From JAQBGV01 sp032128395 (GTDB lineage: Bacteria; Planctomycetota; UBA8108; UBA1146): 21,395 nt of DNA. The stretch is taken from the NCBI GenBank assembly GCA_032128395.1, contig JAQBGV010000146.1, positions 1-21,395 on the forward strand, in the 5' to 3' direction. How positions within the stretch are numbered: the stretch's first letter is position 1; each line of letters begins with the position of its first letter. Under the pieces are notes generated by a model, which saw nothing but the letters and a program-made list of their open reading frames with translations, had not been told where the DNA came from and made no database searches. Positions 15,225 to 21,395 of this stretch are shown one piece after another. Both the position numbers and the translations under genes were made by a program.

Positions 15225-15441
15225 GGTGTTCCGTCAAGATTTCGGACGGGGAGTGCGCGTTTTCCCTGGACCCACAAGTACGGATCGTGGAGACTCGCCC
15301 GTAATGTCCGCTTACTCTCGCTGTGCGGGGACCGGTGCCGGTTCCACCGCTGGAGTGGCGGGGACGACAACAACTGAACCTGTAGACCCGGCCCGGAACA
15401 TTCCCCTAATTTCCCCCTTTCGGGTTGGGTCTCTTTTTCTT
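15225..15441 (+). ncRNA. Candidate orphan small structured RNA, family not identified
   Basis: A transcript from the consensus promoter would run about 210 nt to a strong intrinsic terminator. Several pairings are visible: a closing stem 15225-15233 with 15394-15402 (seven Watson-Crick and two G-U pairs), a 5' hairpin CCGTC/GACGG (15231-15235 with 15245-15249) that competes with the closing stem, and short hairpins such as GTAA/TTAC (15301-15315) and ACCG/CGGT (15331-15342). A frame is open through the region from an ATG at 15223, but about half its codons end in A or T, unlike genuine genes here, and that ATG precedes the predicted start site. The size and end pairing recall 6S RNA, but I could not confirm the 6S central bubble. 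The nearest genes point away or are antisense. Confidence 0.6.
15384..15438 (+). terminator. Intrinsic terminator of the small RNA
   Basis: AGACCCGGCCCG (15384-15395) pairs with CGGGTTGGGTCT (15421-15432) over 12 positions, two of them G-U, followed immediately by ctttttctt. The wobbles and the T run make it work only on the plus strand. The loop is 25 nt. On the minus strand the wobbles become mismatches and no T run follows, so it should not terminate the isomerase gene ending at 15470. Confidence 0.75.
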
Positions 15442-15469
15442 GCCTTTTCCGCGCCGTCGGGCCCTCTCC

Positions 15470-16421
15470 TCAACCGAGGAGGAATGGATCCGCCGGCGCG
15501 TTCTCATCCCCGAACCGCAACGTTCGCAGGTGATCGATTCCGGCGGCGATGCGTTCGTGGCCCTGCCCAGGGCGGCACTCGATCACGAGCGGTAGCTCCT
15601 CGGGAAGGTCTCGGAGCCGGGCCGAGAGGTTGAGCTCTCCCTCACCCGGGGGGAGGTGGTCCTGGATCCCGATCACATCGTGCACATGGCATCCGAGCAG
15701 AGTGGATCGCATCGCATCCCAAGTCTCCTGGGGAGCTGCGAATCCGAGGACCTCCTGGTAGCGCGCGTGACCGGTGTCGTACCACGTTCCGAGCGGGGCC
15801 CCCTCGAACGTCTGGATCAATCTTCCGAACTCGGCCGGATTGGGGATCTCGTGTGGATAGACCCGATTCTCGAGACCGAGCGAGACTTCCAGCCGTGTGG
15901 CCGCGACGAGGATACGGTCGAGCGAGAGCCTCAGGAGATCGAGGCAGCGCTCCGCGGTCTCGGCGCGCTCTCGCGCGATCTTTCGAATCACTGTCTCGCC
16001 CTCTCCGATCGGCCACTTCCCACCGTCGTAGAGCTCACGGATGCGGTGCTTGGGGTACTCGATGGGGGTCCGTCCCGAGTGACAGACGACGAACCGCGCC
16101 TCGAGGCGGGCGGCCCATTCTAGTGTCTCGATCGTGGCGGCGACCCCGCGGTTGCGCAGGGTGGTGTCCTCCGAGGTGAGCAGCAGGAGATCGCCGGCGG
16201 AGCCCCCTCGGCGACGTGCCACTGGGGACCGGGCAGAAGCTGTGAAGGCTGGCCACGCTCCGCCCAGCCGCTCGGATCGCCCGTCCCATCGGTTCGATCT
16301 CTCCCGCGGTGATCCGATAGCTGAACTCGTACCCCTCGACGTCGTACGAGAGCAACTCGGCGATCCGAGAATCCGCGTCTCCGTCGTTGGGGTCGAGGCA
16401 GGATGTGGAGAGTGCGATCAT
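15470..16421 (-). CDS. Sugar phosphate isomerase/epimerase-like TIM-barrel protein, frameshifted
   Basis: Two frames join into one AP-endonuclease-2-like (xylose-isomerase-like TIM barrel) protein. The N-terminal part starts at the ATG at 16421 (MIALSTSCLDPN, with gaggag 10 nt upstream) and runs to LHSFCPVPSGTSPRG. The C-terminal part resumes one base out of frame at GSAGDLLLLTSED and continues to the stop at 15470. Removing one G from the run at 16203-16207 restores a continuous 316-residue protein. Metal and substrate residues are visible: Glu in SLGLENR, Asp and His in WYDTGHA, His-x-His-Asp in CHVHD, and Glu in LVIECRPG. Members isomerise or epimerise sugars or act in inositol catabolism; the substrate here is unknown. 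As read, only the C-terminal 250-residue frame (from 16222) is long. A sequencing error or a real lesion are both possible. Confidence 0.75.
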
Positions 16422-16600
16422 GCGGTGGTGACTCCTCTGGGGGAGAGGATACAGGGAATGCTCGGCGGCGGGGGCGGGACTGAGGAGCAGGGTGATGGGG
16501 AGAATTCGGCCCCGGGCCGCGCCCGATTTCGGAAACGGCGACCGGACCCCCCCATGTACGGTAGACTGCCGCTTTCCGACCGTGGGAGGAGGATCGCGCC

Positions 16601-17212
16601 ATGTCATCGAGCGACATCACGACCGACCTCCTCGCCCGCCTCGAGAATTACCTCACCGTCACCCGCGAAGCCCTCACGACGATCGAACTCCCGCTGGTCG
16701 CTCGCGTCGTGACGATGATCGAGGAGGCGTACCGCGACGATCGCCGCGTCCTGGTCTTCGGCAACGGGGGGAGTGCGACGACCGCATCCCACCTCGCGGA
16801 GGACCTCGCGACCTACGCGATCCCCTTCACGGAGTCGCGGCGATTGCAGGTGCTCTCCCTCTCCGACAGTCCTTCGGTGATCACCGCTCTCGCGAATGAC
16901 CTCTCCTTCGAAGAAGTGTTCGCGGAACAGATCCAGCAATGGGCGCGTCCGGCGGATCTGGTGATCGCGATGAGTGGCTCCGGGAACTCTCCGAACATCA
17001 TCGCAGGGATCGAGCGGGCCCGCAGGATCGGCTGCCCGACGGTGGGGATGACCGGTTTCGACGGTGGCCGTCTGCGCGAATTGGTCGACGTGGCGCTCCA
17101 CGTCGACGTCGGCACGATGCAGAACGCCCAGGATGGTCACATGGTGATCGTGCACCTGATCATCGATGGCTTCCGACACCGAGTTCGTGCTGCGCTCGGT
17201 GAGAGCGGGTGA
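16601..17212 (+). CDS. gmhA: Phosphoheptose (sedoheptulose 7-phosphate) isomerase
   Basis: It converts sedoheptulose 7-phosphate to D-glycero-D-manno-heptose 7-phosphate, the first step toward nucleotide-activated heptose for lipopolysaccharide or other surface glycans. The 203-residue protein is a single SIS domain of normal GmhA length. Visible motifs are FGNGGSAT (53-60) and SGSGNSPN (125-132), which bind sugar phosphate. Glu67 in ASHLAEDL and His180 in QDGHMVIVH sit where the two acid-base residues of GmhA are expected. ALANDLSFEEVFAEQI is also typical. The start is the ATG at 16601, with gggaggagg about 8 nt upstream. The stop overlaps the next start as GTGA. The pairing with gmhB supports this assignment over other SIS proteins such as DiaA. 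Confidence 0.88.
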   Translation: MSSSDITTDLLARLENYLTVTREALTTIELPLVARVVTMIEEAYRDDRRVLVFGNGGSATTASHLAEDLATYAIPFTESRRLQVLSLSDSPSVITALANDLSFEEVFAEQIQQWARPADLVIAMSGSGNSPNIIAGIERARRIGCPTVGMTGFDGGRLRELVDVALHVDVGTMQNAQDGHMVIVHLIIDGFRHRVRAALGESG

Positions 17213-17781
17213 CCTCGAGGGGCGTGTTCCTCGACCGGGACGGGGTGATCAACCGCTACCTTATCGACTACGTCAGAACCCTGGCCGACTTCGAGTACGA
17301 GTCCGGCGCCGCGGAGGCGTTTCGGATCCTGGGTGAGATCGGGCTCCCGATCGTGGTCGTCACGAATCAGTCGGGGATCGGGCGGGGGTACACGACGGCT
17401 GCCGCGGTCGAGGCGATCCACGCGCGACTGTCGACGGACGCCGCGCGCTGGGGAGGACCGATCTCGTCGATCGAGATTTGCCCCCACACCCCGGATGATC
17501 GCTGTGCCTGCCGGAAGCCCGAGTCCGAGCTCTTCCGGCGCGCCTCGGCTCGGTTCGGCTTCGACCTCGAGGGCTCGTTCATGATCGGGGATGCTCCGAG
17601 CGATATCGAGGCGGCGCAGCGACTCGCCATTCGAGCGGTGCGTGTCGGCACCGGTCGGGGGGGCGAGCCCTTGCCGATCGGAATCGCGGCGGAAACGACG
17701 GTCGGGGAGATCGAGGAGGCCGCGCGATGGATCGCCACTCAACACCGAGCGACCCACCCAGAAGAAGGATCTGAGCGATGA
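17209..17781 (+). CDS. gmhB: D-glycero-D-manno-heptose 1,7-bisphosphate phosphatase
   Basis: It removes the C7 phosphate from heptose 1,7-bisphosphate in the cytoplasm. The 190-residue HAD-superfamily protein shows motif I FLDRDGVIN (7-15, nucleophile Asp9 and acid Asp11), motif II TNQSGIGRG (52-60), and motif III Lys103 followed by motif IV GDAPSD (127-132). The zinc loop special to GmhB and histidinol phosphatases is present: Cys91-Pro-His93, then Cys99 and Cys101 (CPHTPDDRCAC). The GTG start at 17209 overlaps the gmhA stop and the TGA overlaps the next ATG. Location after gmhA decides for GmhB over histidinol phosphatase. The intervening heptose kinase/nucleotidyltransferase is not in the window. 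Confidence 0.92.
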   Translation: MTSRGVFLDRDGVINRYLIDYVRTLADFEYESGAAEAFRILGEIGLPIVVVTNQSGIGRGYTTAAAVEAIHARLSTDAARWGGPISSIEICPHTPDDRCACRKPESELFRRASARFGFDLEGSFMIGDAPSDIEAAQRLAIRAVRVGTGRGGEPLPIGIAAETTVGEIEEAARWIATQHRATHPEEGSER

Positions 17782-20010
17782 ACGAACTCCGAGGTTGCTT
17801 CTCCAGCGGACTCGCCCTCGGTGTCGCGCTGCTCTCGGGGTGCGCTGGGAGCTCGACGCGGGTCGTCGACGAAGGTCGCGCTTCCTCGTGGGACCCGACC
17901 CCACCGCCTCTCGCCGCAGTGACGCGGGTCTTCGAGGGGCGCGAGCGGTGAGGAGATCGACCTCCTCGCGCTCATCCGGGCACTCTCTTCGGCGGACGTC
18001 GTTTTCCTCGGCGAGACGCACCTCGATGACGTGACCCACCGCACGGAGCACGCGATCCTCGAGGGATTGATCGATGCCAAGCGAGGACGGGTGGTCCTCG
18101 CGATGGAGATGTTCACGAGGGATGACCAACCCGCTCTCGATCGCTATCTCGCGGGACAGATCGACGAAGCCACGTTCCTCGCGGAGGCGCAAGAATGGGC
18201 GAACTACCACACGGGCTACCGGCCGCTCATCGAGTCGTCGCGCCGAGCGGGGGTTCCGGTCGTCGGCTCGAACCTCTCATCCGCCCTCCGGCGGAAACTC
18301 GCCTTCGGCGGGAGCGAGGCCTTCGCGGCGCTCACCGACCTGGAGCGGCAGGGGGCTGCGGCGGAGCTCTTCCCCAACTCACCCGACTACTGGGAGCGTT
18401 TCGACCGCACGCTGCGGGGGCACATGGGAGGACCGGGTGCGACCGACCCCGAGGCGCGGCTCTACTCGATCCAGAGCCTTTGGGACAACACCATGGGAGA
18501 GTCGTGCGCGCGTGCCCTCGCGGCGCATCCGGGCCACCTCGTCGTGCACGTCAACGGTGGCTTCCACTCCTGGCGCGGTCTCGGGACCGCCGAGCAGCTC
18601 CGTCTCCGAGCCCCGGACGCGCACGTGGCCACGGTACAGATCGTGCCGGTCGGTGATCTACCGGCGGTCGACCCGGAGTCGGGAGAGGAGAGCGCGGACT
18701 TCGTCGTCTACGCCGAGACCAGGGCGCGGGGGCTCTCCGAAGGAACCCATGCGGTCATCGTCGGCCGTGAACTCCGCTACCGCCTCCACGTTCCCGACGG
18801 AAAAGGACCGTGGCCGCTCTTGATCTGGTGTCCGGATGAGGGAGCGGGGGCTCCCGACGAAGCGAAGCGATGGGAACTTCTCATCGGGGACGACGCCGCC
18901 ATCGCTGTGGTCGAGCATCCCTACCCGGTCATCGAGGAGGACCTCCACGCGAGCGGCCGTTTCAGCTGGGACGAGACCTTCTTCGAGGACCTCGGAGCGA
19001 TCGGTTCGGGGCTCGCCCGAGTGCGCGATGCGATCACCAGGGCGCACCCGATCGATCGAGGTCGCGTGCTCTACGCTGGCATCGGGGCGGGGGGGCGAGT
19101 CGTGGCCACTGCGCGGTGGCAGGATCGTGATGGTCCGGCGGCACTCGCGATCGCACCGGGTCCACTCGGTCGTCTGATCGAGGGCGGACTCTCCGATCCG
19201 GAGGAGCTCCGCGGCGGGGAACTCCGGGTGCTCGCGACGTCTGCGAACCTGGAGAGTTGGGAATCGGAGATCGCTGATCGGATCGAAGTCGGGTTCCCCG
19301 GCCGCGTCGTCGAACTCGCGGCGGGGGGGGACGGAGTCGACGCGGTGCGAACCGCTCTCGGACTCGTATCGCCCGAGGCACTAGAGGACCCCAAGATTCT
19401 TTGGATCGCGCACGGTTCGCCTCTGGCGCGGCAGTGGGCGGCGCTCGCTGCAGCGCAGCTCGGGGGGAGCTGGCGAGTCGACGTGCTGTCGGTGGGCGGG
19501 GTGGATCTCACAGACGGTCTCGGCGCCGGCTCGATCTGCCTCGAGACGGATCTCGCCGCCGAGAGTCTCGCCGACGCGGACCTCGTGTTGCTGCTGCGGC
19601 CGATCTTCTCCGCGCAAGACCTCGCCTCCGGCGTGGGGATCCCGCTCCCGTCCGGCCCCTTCGGGGGAACGGTGGTGCTCGTCCTACCGCCCGGTCGTTC
19701 CGAAGACCGCAGCGCCGCTTGGCACCGTCTCGAGGAAGAGGATGTCACCCGCAAGAGGAGCCGCTTCGTCGGGCTCCGCGTCGCCGAGACCGGAACCGTG
19801 CGCGATCTTCCTGCGGTCCTCGATGAACTGCGTGCGGAGGGGAAGAGCGTGGTCCGGATCGCGCCCGTCAGGTTCTGTGCAACGGCGGAGGAGATGCGAA
19901 CGTTGCGCGCGAGCACCGTGGGGCACGACGAGGGGTTGAGGATCTCGTGGACGCCGGGGTTGGGCGGGGAGATCTGGCGGGTGCTCGGGGAGAGTGCCGG
20001 GGTTCGCTAA
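17778..20010 (+). CDS. ChaN-like lipoprotein with extra C-terminal domains, frameshifted
   Basis: The gene starts at an ATG overlapping the gmhB stop. Its N-terminus is a lipoprotein signal with lipobox LLSGC (Cys22). The frame stops at 17949-17951; deleting one G from the run at 17936-17939 joins it to the long downstream frame as VFEGASGEEIDLL, giving 743 residues. The ChaN (haem-binding, Tiki-superfamily) domain spans about 45-310, with FLGETH (76-81), AMEMF (Glu110) and GGFHS (His263). About 325-520 resemble an alpha/beta-hydrolase, but the nucleophile elbow reads GIGAG (Ala437), so catalysis is doubtful. The last 200 residues begin ILWIAHGSP (His545) and are unassigned; a chelatase-like fold is a weak guess. 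It is the third gene after gmhA-gmhB and probably sits in a membrane. Its stop overlaps the gdhA stop. Confidence 0.72.
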
Positions 20011-21359
20011 ACGCACCCGTAGGCGATCATCGCATCCGCCACCTTGATGAACCCCGCGATGTTCGCGCCGCGCACATAGTGGATCGTGCTCTCCCCCTGG
20101 GTCGATCCCCAGGTGACACATTGCAGGTGGATCTTGCGCATGATGTCGCGGAGGCGCGCGTCGACTTCTTCGCGTGTCCAGCTCAACCGCAGCGCGTTCT
20201 GGCTCTGCTCGAGACCGGAGACTGCGACTCCGCCGGCGTTGGCCGCCTTCGAGGGAGCGTAGAGGATCCCGGCCGTAAGGAAAGCGTGCGCTCCGGGGAG
20301 CTCGGTCGGCATGTTCGCCCCTTCGCACACCAACTGGATCCCGTTGCCGAGCAGGACCCGAGCATCGTGCTCCGAGATCTCGTTCTGGGTGGCGCACGGG
20401 AACGCGACATCCGCGGGAACTCCCCAGGGGCGGAGATCCCCGTGGAACTCGCATCCGAACTTCTCGGCATACTCGGAGATGCGGCCGCGCCTCACCTCCT
20501 TCAGGTCCTTCAGCCAGGCGAGCTTCTCTTCGTTGATCCCATCCGGGTCGTGGATGAACCCGCTCGAGTCGCTCGCGGTCAGCACCTTGGCGCCGAGTGC
20601 GATCGCCTTCTCGATGGTGTAGATCGCCACGTTCCCCGAGCCGGAGACGAGGCAGGTCTTGCCCTCGAGGGAGTCCCCTCGGTGGTTCAGCATCTCCTGC
20701 GCGAAGTACACGCAGCCGTAGCCGGTCGCCTCGGTCCGCACCAAGCTGCCGCCGAAGGCGAGCCCCTTGCCGGTGATGAACCCCGTGAACCGGTTGTGAA
20801 TCTGCTTGTACTTGCCGAAGAGGTAGCTGATCTCGCGAGACCCGACGCCGATGTCCCCGGCCGGGATGTCGGTGTGTTCGCCGATGTGACGAGAGAGCTC
20901 GATCATCATCGACTGGCAGAACCTCATCACCTCGCGATCGGATTTTCCCTTCGGATTGAAGTTGGATCCCCCCTTCGCTCCTCCCATCGGAAGCGTGGTG
21001 AGGCTGTTCTTGAAGGTCTGCTCGAAGCCGAGGAACTTCAAAATGCTGAGGGTCACGGAGGGATGAAAACGGAGTCCACCCTTGTAGGGGCCGATCGAGT
21101 TGTTGAACTGAACCCGCCAGGCGCGGTTGGTCCGGATGTTCCCCAGGTCGTCCTCCCAGCAGACTCGGAAGATGATGATCCGGTCCGGCTCGGTCATCCG
21201 ATCGAGGATACTCTCTTCGCGGTACTGAGGATGTTCATCCATGAACGGGAGGATCGTCTCTGCGAACTCGCGGACCGCTTGGAGAAACTCGGGCTCCCCG
21301 GGGTTTCGCCGTTCGACTCCGGACATGAAGTCTTCGAGCTGCTGGCGCGGATCGGGCAT
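20007..21359 (-). CDS. gdhA: Glutamate dehydrogenase, hexameric type
   Basis: It catalyses reductive amination of 2-oxoglutarate to glutamate, linking the TCA cycle to ammonia assimilation. The 450-residue length and sequence match the small hexameric class, usually NADP-dependent. Visible motifs are PYKGGLRFHP (91-100, substrate lysine Lys93), PMGGAKGG (124-131, catalytic Lys129), PAGDIGVG (166-173, Asp169), RTEATGYG, and the dinucleotide-binding VSGSGNVA. SREISYLFGKYK and the long middle section resemble E. coli GdhA. Cofactor choice was not proven. The start is the ATG at 21359 with a strong GAGGAGGT 8 nt upstream. Its TAG overlaps the TAA of the converging ChaN-like gene, and no terminator separates the two. 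Confidence 0.96.
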   Translation of the reverse strand: MPDPRQQLEDFMSGVERRNPGEPEFLQAVREFAETILPFMDEHPQYREESILDRMTEPDRIIIFRVCWEDDLGNIRTNRAWRVQFNNSIGPYKGGLRFHPSVTLSILKFLGFEQTFKNSLTTLPMGGAKGGSNFNPKGKSDREVMRFCQSMMIELSRHIGEHTDIPAGDIGVGSREISYLFGKYKQIHNRFTGFITGKGLAFGGSLVRTEATGYGCVYFAQEMLNHRGDSLEGKTCLVSGSGNVAIYTIEKAIALGAKVLTASDSSGFIHDPDGINEEKLAWLKDLKEVRRGRISEYAEKFGCEFHGDLRPWGVPADVAFPCATQNEISEHDARVLLGNGIQLVCEGANMPTELPGAHAFLTAGILYAPSKAANAGGVAVSGLEQSQNALRLSWTREEVDARLRDIMRKIHLQCVTWGSTQGESTIHYVRGANIAGFIKVADAMIAYGCV

Positions 21360-21367
21360 GGGGGCAG

Positions 21368-21375
21368 ACCTCCTC
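21368..21375 (-). promoter_or_regulatory. Strong ribosome binding site of gdhA
   Basis: The minus-strand sequence GAGGAGGT, nearly the full anti-Shine-Dalgarno complement, lies 8 nt before the gdhA ATG. It suggests high translation and fixes the start. Confidence 0.75.
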
Positions 21376-21395
21376 AGGTGCGACTGGAGCCACGC

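Noticed and set aside
15142..15633. 163-residue plus-strand frame through the small-RNA region
   Set aside because: About half of its codons end in A or T within the RNA, it overlaps promoter and terminator elements, and it then runs antisense into the isomerase-like gene.
16507..16519. CGGCCC-C-GGGCCG palindrome upstream of gmhA as an operator
   Set aside because: A short all-GC palindrome is expected by chance in such a GC-rich sequence, and there is no promoter close enough to give it meaning.

Overview
The window is strongly GC-rich and densely packed, and most codons end in G or C. Starts are a mix of ATG, GTG and TTG. It encodes an outer-membrane-type beta-barrel C-terminus, a lipoprotein with a clear lipobox, signal-peptide proteins and sedoheptulose-7-phosphate/heptose genes (gmhA, gmhB). 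This points to a diderm (Gram-negative-type) bacterium, probably an environmental one of the Gemmatimonadota/Eisenbacteria/Acidobacteria kind. The phylum is inference; no rRNA or tRNA gene was seen.

Layout. (1) 1-1289 (+): the end of a beta-barrel protein, then an unrecognised secreted protein with a 15-bp tandem repeat. (2) 1309-4942 (-): a complete glcD-glcE-glcF glycolate oxidase operon. (3) 5089-6195 (+): an SPFH-domain protein with a C-terminal GYF-like domain, divergent from glcD. (4) 6198-8699 (-): an isoprenylcysteine-methyltransferase-like membrane protein and, upstream of it, a MATE exporter. (5) 9079-12411 (+): a secreted M14 zinc carboxypeptidase and an XRE-type DNA-binding protein. 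(6) 12428-14970 (-): a PLP aminotransferase followed by glucose-6-phosphate isomerase. (7) 14971-15469: an intergenic region with an apparently independent small RNA gene (promoter, structured body, intrinsic terminator). (8) 15470-16421 (-): a sugar-phosphate-isomerase/epimerase-like TIM-barrel gene, frameshifted. (9) 16601-20010 (+): gmhA-gmhB followed by a large ChaN-like lipoprotein, also frameshifted. (10) 20007-21359 (-): glutamate dehydrogenase.

How the genes work together. The core is central carbon and nitrogen metabolism (glycolate oxidation, Glc6P/Fru6P interconversion, transamination, glutamate synthesis) next to envelope functions (heptose precursors, lipoprotein, exporter, secreted peptidase). 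All five clear within-operon junctions are 4-nt ATGA or GTGA overlaps, which suggests translational coupling. Convergent genes are separated by 19, 2 and 16 nt, or overlap by 4 nt.

The most interesting items are: the orphan small RNA at about 15225-15441; a long hairpin upstream of the MATE gene whose two mismatches become G-U wobbles only in the MATE-sense RNA; the multidomain ChaN lipoprotein carrying an alpha/beta-hydrolase-like segment that lacks the nucleophile serine; and two single-base frameshifts in G runs in neighbouring genes, which may be assembly errors. None of the protein-coding content is an evident new defence or mobile system. No CRISPR array, insertion sequence or phage gene was found.
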